Of a DNA stretch of 64,000 bases, positions 36,645-44,758 are shown piece by piece. Below the pieces are notes generated by a model. It did not search any database. It was not told the DNA's origin and saw nothing but the letters and a program-made list of their open reading frames with translations. Source of the stretch: Cognaticolwellia sediminilitoris (GTDB taxonomy: Bacteria; Pseudomonadota; Gammaproteobacteria; Enterobacterales; Alteromonadaceae); contig NBOG01000006.1 in the NCBI GenBank assembly GCA_002104535.1, positions 126,383 to 190,382 of the forward strand. The letters are read 5' to 3'. The translations under genes were made by a program, and so were the position numbers. Position 1 is the first letter of the stretch. Every line of letters begins with the position of its first letter.

Positions 36645-37831
36645 TGAAAACACTATTATTGTTTTTGGTGCTGTTTCTTGCTGTTGTAGTAATAACCCCG
36701 ATGCTTATTGGAGAAGAAAGTTATATTTTGATTGCAATTGGTGACTCTGCTATTGAATCCAACGTGATTTCAGCTGTTATATTGTTGACTCTTGTCTTTA
36801 TTATTTTCGTACTTACGATTAAATTTCTTCGTGGTGGACTGAACTTTAGTTTTTCGGCATGGAACAAAATAGCATTTGCTGGTCGTCGTCGAGCTTTACG
36901 AGACTTTAATAAGGGTATTGCTGCTTACGTCTTAGGTGATTATAAGCAAGCGGAACATTTATTAGCTAAATCTGCTGAGAAATCAACTTTGGAGCCTATC
37001 GCGTATCTTGTCGCTGCAGATGCCGCTCATAAGCAAGCACTGAAGCCCAATACAGAGCACTATTTAGCTTTATTGGAGCAGAGTGCGAGTAATTTAAAAA
37101 CATCTGGCTTAGAAGCGGTAATTATTAAAGTAAAATTATTGATAGGACAAAAAAGTTACACACAAGCTCGAGCTGTAATTGACGCGCATCATAAGCACAT
37201 TGGTCACGACGCACGTTTATTAGCGTTAGAAATAGAATTAAGTTTAGTCGAGCAACGCTTTGACCATGTTATCAAGCAACTGAATAGCGCTCAAAAACAA
37301 AAAACCATAACAGCAGATACCATTTCGCTTTGGCAGCAAAAAGCGTTCCACGGCGCGTTTGAACAACAAATTAAGCAACAAGATAGCAACGCTCTGCAGG
37401 AATATTGGCAACAGCTACCGAAGAAAGTAAAGCAATCTGAAACGGTGTTAATGGTTTACTGTCAGGTGCTTGCTGAGAACAACATTAATGAACCACTTGA
37501 AAAGTTATTATTACCGATCATAAAAAAAGGCGCAGCAAGCAATATCTTAAAGGCGATGAGAACCTTACCCATTACGCAAGTAGACAGTTTAATGTCAGCT
37601 TCGCAAAAGCATTTACACAAAGAACCACAAAATGCCCTTTGGCTATCATTAGTTGCCCATTTTGCTATGACGACTGGTCAATGGCCGTTGGCTGAAAAAG
37701 CCTTTAATACTTTGGTTAACCTTGAAGTGCAACAGTACGATAAGGTCGACTTATTAGCTTTTTCTCAAGTACTTGAACACCAAGGGCAGTTAAAGAAAGC
37801 CAACCAAGTGTTGAGAAAAATTCACGCTTAA
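36644..37831 (+). CDS. hemY: HemY TPR-containing membrane protein
   Basis: 395 residues: two N-terminal membrane helices (about 3-22 and 43-62), then FSFSAWNKIAFAGRRRALRDFNKGIAAYVLGDYKQAEHLLAKSA, the HemY signature, and a series of TPR repeats to the C-terminus. It is encoded with hemX in many gammaproteobacteria; its role with haem synthesis or sugar transport is unclear. It must not be confused with protoporphyrinogen oxidase HemY of Gram-positives. Confidence 0.93.
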   Translation: MKTLLLFLVLFLAVVVITPMLIGEESYILIAIGDSAIESNVISAVILLTLVFIIFVLTIKFLRGGLNFSFSAWNKIAFAGRRRALRDFNKGIAAYVLGDYKQAEHLLAKSAEKSTLEPIAYLVAADAAHKQALKPNTEHYLALLEQSASNLKTSGLEAVIIKVKLLIGQKSYTQARAVIDAHHKHIGHDARLLALEIELSLVEQRFDHVIKQLNSAQKQKTITADTISLWQQKAFHGAFEQQIKQQDSNALQEYWQQLPKKVKQSETVLMVYCQVLAENNINEPLEKLLLPIIKKGAASNILKAMRTLPITQVDSLMSASQKHLHKEPQNALWLSLVAHFAMTTGQWPLAEKAFNTLVNLEVQQYDKVDLLAFSQVLEHQGQLKKANQVLRKIHA

Positions 37832-37840
37832 CAACATTAG

Positions 37841-37885
37841 GCTAATATTTGTAACTCAAACGTGAGCGAACACATATTAGCTTTT
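37841..37885 (+). terminator. Probable terminator of hemX-hemY
   Basis: GCTAATAT (37841-37848) pairs with ATATTAGC (37874-37881), with an inner CTCA-aacg-TGAG helix and TTTT after the stem. Confidence 0.5.
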
Positions 37886-38013
37886 CAGCTTGTTTAAAAG
37901 GCTGCATTTTGGTTAATGTGTATCTGACCCTACTTAAAAACTCGGTTAAATGAGGGTGAAATATCTAGCTGTGCTCGGATCTCGCTATTATATTTTCCCA
38001 TTGAGGCATTGAT

Positions 38014-38487
38014 ATGAAACTAATCACGTTGATTTTATCATTCTTATCATTCTCTAGCTTGGCTGGAGTAGACCTTGTTAAGGTCGATAAATCAGAAAAT
38101 AAAATGTACTTACTGGATAATGGCAAAGTCATAAAAGAATATCGTGTTGCTTTGGGTGACAGCCCTAAGGGACATAAAGAAAAAGAAGGAGATGAAAAAA
38201 CGCCAGAAGGTACGTATACACTGGATTATAAAAAAGAGGACTCTTCCTTTTATAGAGCTATGCATATTAGTTATCCAAACCAGACAGATTTAGAGGAGGC
38301 CAAAAAGAAAGGTGTTTCTGCTGGTGGTTTTATCATGGTTCATGGGCAAAGAAATAAGTTTGGGTGGCTTTCAAACTTTACTCAGAACTTTAACTGGACC
38401 AATGGTTGTATAGCCCTAACTAATGCCGAAATGGATGAATTTATGACTTTAGTAAAAATAGGAACAAAAATTCAAATAGAGTGGTAA
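38014..38487 (+). CDS. L,D-transpeptidase family (YkuD) protein
   Basis: 157 residues with a Sec signal peptide (MKLITLILSFLSFSSLAG). YkuD-type domain: VDKSENKMYLLDNGKVIKEYRVALG, KTPEGTYTLDYK, and the catalytic pair HGQRN and WTNGCIALTN (His and Cys of the HX(n)GC motif). It is of the ErfK/YafK-like short periplasmic type, crosslinking or modifying peptidoglycan or attaching lipoprotein. It is monocistronic, in a stretch of small accessory genes. Confidence 0.88.
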   Translation: MKLITLILSFLSFSSLAGVDLVKVDKSENKMYLLDNGKVIKEYRVALGDSPKGHKEKEGDEKTPEGTYTLDYKKEDSSFYRAMHISYPNQTDLEEAKKKGVSAGGFIMVHGQRNKFGWLSNFTQNFNWTNGCIALTNAEMDEFMTLVKIGTKIQIEW

Positions 38488-38613
38488 ATTTAATAAACAC
38501 ATACAAGTTTTTTTCGTCCATCACTATAATACTATTTCTATCTGCAATTAGGCTTATCAAGCTAGCCATGAAATACATTGAAATGTGAAATTATTAAAAG
38601 GAATTAAGCGGCA

Positions 38614-38943
38614 ATGTCTATAAAAGTAGATTACGACAAATATACAATTGATGAACTTTTTGAAGCATATTCAAGTGTTGATAGAAAACAATATCCTGAA
38701 AACTTTACCCGGATAAAAGCTGCAATTGCTAAAAAGCAAGGTGGCAGCTATTCTTGTCCAAAATGCCAGTGTGGCGGTTATGAAACAAGCGAAATGTACG
38801 CGGCGCAAGATAGATTTGAAAGCGTCTTGGATTATGAAACGGGTAAATTTGTAACGGTAAGTTGTATGGACTGTGGCTTTACGGAGTTATATAAAAAATC
38901 TGCAAGCGTAACAGGCAGCTTATTAGATTTTTTTGTGTCATAA
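38614..38943 (+). CDS. Small zinc-ribbon nucleic-acid-binding-type protein
   Basis: 109 residues. N-terminal helical part (YTIDELFEAYSSVDRKQYPENFTRIKAAIAKKQ), then a zinc ribbon with CPKC (about 47-50) and CMDC (about 86-89), separated by a hydrophilic loop. It ends TELYKKSASVTGSLLDFF. This is the COG3478 (YpzJ-like) type, predicted to bind nucleic acid. It lies 5 bases before the next gene and is likely co-transcribed. Confidence 0.75.
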   Translation: MSIKVDYDKYTIDELFEAYSSVDRKQYPENFTRIKAAIAKKQGGSYSCPKCQCGGYETSEMYAAQDRFESVLDYETGKFVTVSCMDCGFTELYKKSASVTGSLLDFFVS

Positions 38944-38948
38944 ATATT

Positions 38949-39191
38949 ATGATGTTTAAGAGTTATACCGCAGCAAGACTTGCAACTTCAAAACCTAAAA
39001 AGTGCAAACGCTGCGGTATTAAAAATGAAAAATTACAAGGTTACTGTGCTGATTGCCTCAGCATTGATTCACCCGAAATGAGAGCGATTGTGAGTAAACA
39101 TTTAGCAGAATCGCAGGCTAATGTATCTCTTGGGAAAGTGTTTGTAATCATTACAATTGCTATAGCTTTAGCTATGGCTCTATTTTTATAA
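38949..39191 (+). CDS. Small membrane protein with an N-terminal zinc knuckle
   Basis: 80 residues: CKRC and CADC (about residues 20-37) form a CxxC-CxxC zinc ribbon, and the C-terminus is one membrane helix (about 59-79, VFVIITIAIALAMALFL). I do not recognise a family. It pairs with the zinc-ribbon gene just upstream. Confidence 0.65.
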   Translation: MMFKSYTAARLATSKPKKCKRCGIKNEKLQGYCADCLSIDSPEMRAIVSKHLAESQANVSLGKVFVIITIAIALAMALFL

Positions 39192-39419
39192 ATCTATACT
39201 GTACACCCCAATCACGTAATTAATTTAAAACTTAATAAGCCGCCGAGGCTAACACATCACAACATTTTATGGTCAGCTATGTTGCTGTTGAAATTACTAT
39301 AAGGGCTTAATTGAAGTGGTGGCTCGGTGAAGAATTTTTATGGTGTCAGTCGAGTTTTAACCGCCACAGCTGATATTGCTATAACGGTCATATCAAAATG
39401 AAAATAGCGATGGCTTAGT

Positions 39420-39468
39420 AAAAAGCCCTATTTAATAATGGCTAATTAAGCCGTCATTAAATAGGACT
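39420..39468 (-). terminator. Hairpin over the arfA stop codon, terminator/RNase III-type
   Basis: On the minus strand AGTCCTATTTAAT (39468-39456) pairs with ATTAAATAGGGCT (39436-39424) over 13 pairs including one G-T, with an inner GGCT/AGCC helix, followed by TTTTT. The arfA stop codon (39448-39446) is in the apical loop. Confidence 0.8.
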
Positions 39469-39649
39469 CTTGTCCTTTATGCTTTTGCGTTCTCTGAAAA
39501 GAGCCTTTACCTTTTTTAGCGGTAATAATTTGCTGTTTAAATAATTTTGAGGTTACCACAGCCGCTAAAAAGTTATCTTTAATAACACCTCTTCCCAATT
39601 CCCAACCAGCTTGTTTTTGCTGGTGTTTTTTTACTTTATTTTTGCTCAT
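39446..39649 (-). CDS. arfA: Alternative ribosome-rescue factor A
   Basis: 67 residues. The core GRGVIKDNFLAAVVTSKLF and KKGKGSFQRTQKHK matches the ArfA pattern (GxIKDNA...LF...KKGKGSY.R..KHK). ArfA binds ribosomes stalled on messages lacking a stop codon and recruits release factor 2, as a backup to tmRNA. In E. coli its own message is made stopless by a hairpin, so it accumulates only when tmRNA fails. The same logic is suggested here by the 13-bp hairpin spanning the stop codon. A basic N-terminal tail (MSKNKVKKHQQKQ) is added relative to E. coli. The 254 bases between this gene and the zinc-ribbon pair hold no recognised gene. Confidence 0.88.
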   Translation of the reverse strand: MSKNKVKKHQQKQAGWELGRGVIKDNFLAAVVTSKLFKQQIITAKKGKGSFQRTQKHKGQESYLMTA

Positions 39650-39797
39650 TTAACTTTACCTATAATGTGTTTAATTACTGTCAATGATGACAATTTTATT
39701 GCATCAATACGAAAACGCGCAGAGTATATACTAATCAAAAAATAATACACAAATATTATTTTTCAGACTGAATTTATCCGAGCTAAACGTAAAATCT

Positions 39798-40499
39798 ATG
39801 GTAAATAATGTGCAAACCATAAAAATAAAAGCCATTGCCCGTCATCATGGTTTATTTATCACTTTAACCGGTGTTAGTGCTTTACTGCTTGTTGCGTGGC
39901 TTTGTAGTTATTACTGGCAACAAGCTCGTTTCCCTTTGTTGTTTCTGGTACTCGCTTGTCTCGTTACTATATTCATTGGTTTGCTAAAGCTGGCTGAGCC
40001 ACGCTTTAGTTTGATTTTAACCACTGACACTTTAACTTTTCATCATCGCTATGGTCGTTGGCAATTTAACTGGCGGCAAATTCGCAACATACATCCTGTA
40101 ACTAATACTGTCGGCATAGCTCGTGAAGAGCTGAATTATGTTGGCATTAAGCTTAACTCGATTGATGTTATCGCCAAGAGTATGACGCTAAGGTTAGCTA
40201 ACCGAATGATTCATGAACAAAAACCACTGATCCAATACTGTGTTAAGCACAATTTACTGACCTTATCGCAAGGTGTTTTAAATTTTGAACCTTATACACT
40301 GAGCAATGGCGAAATTATAAAAGGGCCGATGGCGGCTTTTCTGCATCATAGTGAGGTTTTACATCAAGCCCTTGGCGCGCACATTTTTATTGCCGCGAAT
40401 AATTTAAATAGCTCAATTGAAGACTTTGTCGGCCTAGCAAATGGTTACTTAGCAAAAGCTACAAAGGTTGAACTTAATCAAAGCAAATTATTTCACTGA
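39798..40499 (+). CDS. DUF2982-like membrane protein
   Basis: 233 residues with two membrane helices (about 18-37 and 44-62), then a soluble domain containing FSLILTTDTLTFHHRYGRWQFNWRQIRNI, which resembles a PH-like fold, and NYVGIKL. Size and layout fit DUF2982 proteins of Vibrio, Shewanella and Colwellia; the function is unknown. It is divergent from arfA and apparently monocistronic. Confidence 0.65.
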   Translation: MVNNVQTIKIKAIARHHGLFITLTGVSALLLVAWLCSYYWQQARFPLLFLVLACLVTIFIGLLKLAEPRFSLILTTDTLTFHHRYGRWQFNWRQIRNIHPVTNTVGIAREELNYVGIKLNSIDVIAKSMTLRLANRMIHEQKPLIQYCVKHNLLTLSQGVLNFEPYTLSNGEIIKGPMAAFLHHSEVLHQALGAHIFIAANNLNSSIEDFVGLANGYLAKATKVELNQSKLFH

Positions 40500-40606
40500 T
40501 TTTGCAACTACTAAGGATCATTTAGTGAGAGTTAGATTGAGTTGTTAAGCTTGGAATTATAGAGAGAAGTAAAAGTAGGAATTAGATCGAATCAAGGTAT
40601 GAATGT

Positions 40607-40644
40607 ATAAATAAGTGAGTGTAAACTCACACCCACTTATTTAT
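40607..40644. terminator. Hairpin between DUF2982 and cold-shock genes
   Basis: ATAAATAAGTG (40607-40617) pairs with CACTTATTTAT (40634-40644), with an inner GTG/CAC helix. A/T-rich flanks on both strands suggest a bidirectional terminator for the converging genes. Confidence 0.6.
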
Positions 40645-40757
40645 TTAATCTGCTATGTAAACAACATTGAGTTGTTAACCATAATGTAAGCAATGGATTA
40701 AATTGCTAGGTTAAAAGCCGTTGTTCGCTCGCCAGATTATTTAAGTTTCAAGCGCGC

Positions 40758-40964
40758 TTAAACAGCAACAACTTTATTTGCACATGGACCTTTTTGTCCT
40801 TGGCCAACTTCAAATTCAACAGCTTGACCATCAGCCAATGTAGCGTATTCGCCGCCTGACTGAATTTCTGAATGATGAACAAATAAATCTTTACTACCAT
40901 CTTCTGGAGTAATAAAGCCGAAACCTTTATCTGCATTAAACCACTTAACTATACCTTTGCTCAT
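40758..40964 (-). CDS. CspA-family cold-shock protein
   Basis: 68 residues, a single cold-shock OB domain: [20 protein letters not shown] with RNP1 (KGFGFI), DLFVHHSEI with RNP2 (LFVHH), then [20 protein letters not shown]. It binds single-stranded nucleic acid and acts as an RNA chaperone. A good ribosome-binding site (AGAGAA) precedes the ATG. It cannot be assigned to a particular Csp paralogue from sequence alone. Confidence 0.95.
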   Translation of the reverse strand: MSKGIVKWFNADKGFGFITPEDGSKDLFVHHSEIQSGGEYATLADGQAVEFEVGQGQKGPCANKVVAV

Positions 40965-41074
40965 ATTATTCTCTTTCTCTGTGGTGAAAAATATAATTCT
41001 GTCTTGCTATCACCATTACAAAGCAGAAGTTAAATTGGGTTGGCTATGCGACTAAGCCACGTGCATAATTTTAA

Positions 41075-41398
41075 TTATCGCTTTTTACCGTATTTATTCT
41101 TTGTATTCGCTACTTGTTTGGCCATAGCGAGTAATTCGGCTGAAACATCATCACTGCCGTCTTTGATTAATTTGCTAACATCACCTGAGGAGAATAAAGA
41201 ACCACGTTCTGATTTCACGCCTAATGAGCGGACAAAGTCTTTGGTTTTACCGGTACTGCAGGTTTCTATATATTTTAAAAGCACTTGTTCATTAAAGCTC
41301 TCAGGCTCTTTTTTCAAGGTGGCAATTTGTTCATTAAGTGAGGCGATTTCCGACTCTAAATTTTCAATTAATTCGGCAATATTTTCATAGGGTGTCAT
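41075..41398 (-). CDS. Small coiled-coil protein of unknown function
   Basis: 107 residues from ATG 41398 (MTPYENIAELIENLESEIASL); earlier in-frame ATGs at 41425 and 41476 are possible, and an AAAGAG lies 12 bases before the chosen one. Residues about 3-35 form a heptad-like coiled coil; the rest is Ser/Lys-rich and ends NTKNKYGKKR. I do not recognise a family. A long plus-strand frame overlaps it but lacks a ribosome-binding site and is Ser-rich, so it is read as a shadow. Confidence 0.55.
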   Translation of the reverse strand: MTPYENIAELIENLESEIASLNEQIATLKKEPESFNEQVLLKYIETCSTGKTKDFVRSLGVKSERGSLFSSGDVSKLIKDGSDDVSAELLAMAKQVANTKNKYGKKR

Positions 41399-41672
41399 GT
41401 AGCTATTTAACTCTTTTTGGGGCATTTGAAGATTACGTCTATATAAACTGTAGCGTAGTACACACAATATAACCATTATGTGTAAAAGATCATTGTACAG
41501 TGAATACCAGCTTTTACCTTATATACTTTATAAATAACTGAATTTTGACTAAATAATGTGCTTTAATTGCTTAGGGCAATAACTTACAAGCTGTAAAGTC
41601 TTTACAAAAATTAAACGACACAGCTACCGTATTTACTCACCGCGCTTTACGCTAATCATTCGGGAACACACT

Positions 41673-42215
41673 TTGACTATAATCGAGATATTGCTGTTAA
41701 TCATGGTGGCCTTTATTGTCGTATCTTTGCTTTACAGCAGCGTGAAGTTAGGTATATCTCCTATGCCAAGCTCGACTAAAGCCTTTATAGCTATGCAAAA
41801 ATTAGTGGATGAAACAGGCCAAGGCGCAATCGTTGATTTAGGTAGTGGCTGGGGGAGTTTCGTTATACCTATGGCAAAAAGTAACCCGCAAAGGCAAGTG
41901 GTAGGTTATGAATTATCTTTATTACCTTGGTTAACCTCAGTAATGCAGAAAAATATTTTAGGTTTAGATAATTTAACATTGCACCGGAAAAACTTTTATC
42001 AGGCATGTTTACCCGAGGCCGCCGTATTAGTGTGCTATTTATACCCTGCTGCGATGAATAAGATTGCCAATAAGTTAACATCAGAGCAACCGAAGATTGA
42101 TTTTCTTATCAGTAACAACTTTGCTTTGCCATCGTTACAACCTAGCAAAGTGGTAAAGATAGATGATTTTTATAAATCACCAATTTATTTGTATAAAATT
42201 AATCAGCAAACTTAA
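41673..42215 (+). CDS. Membrane-anchored SAM-dependent methyltransferase-like protein
   Basis: 180 residues, TTG start with CGGGAA upstream. One N-terminal membrane helix (about 3-22, IEILLLIMVAFIVVSLLY) is followed by a Rossmann class I methyltransferase core: motif I IVDLGSGWGSFVIPMA, motif II-like VVGYELSLLPWL, and VLVCYLYPAAM. The short length leaves little room for a substrate domain. Substrate unknown. Confidence 0.72.
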   Translation: MTIIEILLLIMVAFIVVSLLYSSVKLGISPMPSSTKAFIAMQKLVDETGQGAIVDLGSGWGSFVIPMAKSNPQRQVVGYELSLLPWLTSVMQKNILGLDNLTLHRKNFYQACLPEAAVLVCYLYPAAMNKIANKLTSEQPKIDFLISNNFALPSLQPSKVVKIDDFYKSPIYLYKINQQT

Positions 42216-42273
42216 GGTTAATTCCCGGAATAAGTTCATGCCCTCAACTTGATGTATGAGCTGAGGGTGAAGA

Positions 42274-43188
42274 CTAACTCTTATCAGTGGCTTTATTGTT
42301 GGTTGTTTTCTTAACGACCTTTGCTTTGATTTTTTTCTTTGCTGACGCTTTTTTGGCAGCCGGTTTTTGTTTTGGCAAAACCTGACATTGTGGACAAAAT
42401 ACTGAACTGCGGTTCGACTGGCGAATCTCTTCTAATACACTTTGGCAACCATCACATTTTTCACCTGCTCGCCCGTACACAAACAATTTTTGGGCGAAAT
42501 AGCCGGGTTTACCGTCTGCTTGAGTAAAGTCTTTTAAGGTTGTGCCACCTTGTTCAATTGCCGCGGCTAATACTTGCTTAATAATATCGGTTAGCTCATT
42601 AAATTTTGCTTCACTAATACTGTTGACTAACGTTGCCGGGTGAATGCTGGCAATAAATAGCGACTCATTGGCGTAAATATTACCGACCCCAACGACAACA
42701 TGATTGTCCATTAAGAAGGTTTTAACCGGCACTTTGCGATTATTAGCTTTGCTAAATAAATGTCCGTGATCAAAGTCATCGGTTAGAGGCTCAGGTCCTA
42801 GTTTTGTCAGTAGCCCTTGTAAGTCAAGATGTTCAGGAAACCAAAGCACAGCACCAAAGCGGCGCGGGTCATTTAAACGCAGCATTTTACCGTTATCAAA
42901 AGTCACTTCAAAATGATCATGTTTTATTGCAGGGGTATCTTGTTCAAGAATGCGTACCGAGCCGGACATGCCGAGATGCAGTAATAAAGTGCCGCTAGAA
43001 AATCGTAATAAAAGGTATTTCGAACGACGCTCAATTTTTTCTAGAACTTGATCAACAATACCATGTACTTCATCAGGTATCGGCCAGCGCAGCTTGGCAT
43101 TTCGTACCACAACACTGGTGACAGTTTGCATAGCAATATGGGGTGTTATACCTAAACGGCAAACTTCAACTTCTGGTAACTCTGGCAT
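42274..43188 (-). CDS. mutM: Formamidopyrimidine-DNA glycosylase with a Lys-rich C-terminal tail
   Basis: Bifunctional glycosylase/AP lyase removing 8-oxoguanine. Start PELPEVE with the catalytic Pro2 and Glu3; HLGMSGSVRI, NDPRRFGAVLW and VGVGNIYANESLF follow, and the zinc finger CDGC...CPQC lies at about 244-267. At 304 residues it is about 35 longer than E. coli MutM. The excess is a tail after the zinc finger very rich in Lys, Ala, Thr and Asn (about 273-304), resembling histone-like tails. It lies 15 bases after the ATP-grasp gene on the same strand. Confidence 0.95.
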   Translation of the reverse strand: MPELPEVEVCRLGITPHIAMQTVTSVVVRNAKLRWPIPDEVHGIVDQVLEKIERRSKYLLLRFSSGTLLLHLGMSGSVRILEQDTPAIKHDHFEVTFDNGKMLRLNDPRRFGAVLWFPEHLDLQGLLTKLGPEPLTDDFDHGHLFSKANNRKVPVKTFLMDNHVVVGVGNIYANESLFIASIHPATLVNSISEAKFNELTDIIKQVLAAAIEQGGTTLKDFTQADGKPGYFAQKLFVYGRAGEKCDGCQSVLEEIRQSNRSSVFCPQCQVLPKQKPAAKKASAKKKIKAKVVKKTTNNKATDKS

Positions 43189-43203
43189 ATCAGCGTAGCC
43201 CTA

Positions 43204-44094
43204 TTATGATTTATTTTCAGGTGACGCCATTCGCGTTACGAGTGCATTTGCGAAGCGCTCTGGTGAAGCATCATCCATATTAAAATATAACGACGGTTCA
43301 ATTAATTCGGCTTCCATTAAGGCAAAAGTATCTTGAAAACGAACAAAGTCGATACGCGCATACAGTAGCTCACCATGAAGCTTGCTAATGGCCTGCATGG
43401 TTTTATTTGCCGCTGCTATCAATGTTGCTTCAGGGGTTACCGATAATAGACCGCCACCGTGCTCTTCTTGAACGCGAAAGTCACCTTTTGCCGGTGTTTT
43501 TAAAATCGCATGGCTGTATTGACCATTAAAGTAAAACAAAGAGAATTCACCTTCTTGGCAAATATCTGGCATAAACGGCTGCACCATTAGCTCTCGTTTA
43601 GCAAAGGCTTGGTTTAAGTCAGTGGTTTTAGTTGTGTAGTTTTCTTTTGTTAACCAAAAAGTATTATCGGCATTGGCACTAACTCTTGGTTTTAAAACAA
43701 TTTGATTGGTGTCGAAATGAGTAAAATATTCTGCAAGTTTATTCGCGTCAAAAGTTGCTGGCCATAATGTTGGCACAATCGTAACTCCCTCAGCTTCTAA
43801 GTGCGTTAAGTATATTTTGTTAATATTCCATTGCACTACAGCTAAGCTATTTTCTAGGCGAGCACTCGATTGCTCGATATTGGAAAGTACTTTAACGAAA
43901 TTTTCCATGTCATCTTGGTAATCCCATGGGCTCCGTATAACAACCAACTCATAGTCATTCCAGTTTACTGTGCTATTACGCCAAGATACCAGCTCGGTTT
44001 GCCAACCTAATGCCAGCATCGGTGCATCAATTAAGTTATCGTAAGCTTCAAAGTCTTCTAAACTGTCCATGGTTAAAATTGCACATTTTTTCAT
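43204..44094 (-). CDS. ATP-grasp family ligase, RimK/glutathione-synthetase-like
   Basis: 296 residues. N-terminal Rossmann-like part (CAILTMDSLEDFEAYDNL, ELVVIRSPWDYQDDMENF), a central ATP-binding region with IVLKPRVSANADNTFWL and MVQPFMPDICQEGEFSLFYFNGQYSHAILKTPAKGDFRVQEEHGG, and the catalytic ARIDFVRF...LMEAELIEPSLYF block with its metal ligands. The protein probably forms an amide or peptide bond with ATP; substrates are unknown. It is encoded just before mutM and 54 bases after an unknown membrane gene. Confidence 0.82.
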   Translation of the reverse strand: MKKCAILTMDSLEDFEAYDNLIDAPMLALGWQTELVSWRNSTVNWNDYELVVIRSPWDYQDDMENFVKVLSNIEQSSARLENSLAVVQWNINKIYLTHLEAEGVTIVPTLWPATFDANKLAEYFTHFDTNQIVLKPRVSANADNTFWLTKENYTTKTTDLNQAFAKRELMVQPFMPDICQEGEFSLFYFNGQYSHAILKTPAKGDFRVQEEHGGGLLSVTPEATLIAAANKTMQAISKLHGELLYARIDFVRFQDTFALMEAELIEPSLYFNMDDASPERFANALVTRMASPENKS

Positions 44095-44148
44095 AAAGTT
44101 ATTGTCCTTAGAATGGATAGATACACGAAAATCAAATGGTTAGTTGTT

Positions 44149-44661
44149 TCAATCAGTCACGAATATTTCTTGTGGAAATAGCTGGCCATACATTGCTATG
44201 GGCAAGGCTAACCATTGATTTGACTCATGTTTAAATACTAAAAGCTGTTGATCAGTTGCATAAAAATTTAACGCTAAAGGTTCAGTTTTTCCTGCTATGT
44301 CTAGCTTAGCACTGAGCGAAAATTGTCGATCAATGTCAGGCGCTTGTTGCAATAATTCAGCATCGCTTTGTTGCCACGACATCATCATTTGCTCTAATGC
44401 CTGGCCTGAAATATTAGCCGGTGTCGCTCGCCATGTCCGGCCGATGCGTTCAATAGCGATAACATTATCAATTGTTAAGGTTAAAATAATGTTTTGCTGA
44501 CCTACTATGGCAACAGCATGTTCATCCGTTGTGTCAGCATTAGCATCGAGAGAGTTTACTTTTTTATTGGTGAAATTAATTAATAAAATAAAACCCATTA
44601 CCACAAAAATAATGACATTATTCCACCCGGTTTTTGATAATTTTATCAAGATAATCTCCAC
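44149..44661 (-). CDS. Membrane-anchored protein of unknown function
   Basis: 170 residues. One N-terminal membrane helix (about 12-30, GWNNVIIFVVMGFILLINF) is followed by a periplasmic-type domain with beta-rich character (IILTLTIDNVIAIERIGRTW, LALNFYATDQQLLVFKHESNQW). No family recognised. It precedes the ATP-grasp gene on the same strand, and the two may be co-transcribed. Confidence 0.65.
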   Translation of the reverse strand: MEIILIKLSKTGWNNVIIFVVMGFILLINFTNKKVNSLDANADTTDEHAVAIVGQQNIILTLTIDNVIAIERIGRTWRATPANISGQALEQMMMSWQQSDAELLQQAPDIDRQFSLSAKLDIAGKTEPLALNFYATDQQLLVFKHESNQWLALPIAMYGQLFPQEIFVTD

Positions 44662-44758
44662 TAAATTGCTGCTGCACTCATGATACGAAAAAATTGAGCT
44701 TATTAGTATATAGCTTTACACTAAAGCCAATAAAAAGTACCTAAAATAAGGCTTTGCG

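Noticed and set aside
40748-40936. A second minus-strand frame overlapping the cold-shock gene
   Set aside because: It is an out-of-frame shadow of the well-supported CspA-family gene.
41040-41390. A plus-strand frame of 116 codons overlapping the small coiled-coil gene
   Set aside because: No ribosome-binding site, Ser/Phe-rich composition typical of an antisense shadow, and the minus-strand reading has a coherent coiled coil and basic end.
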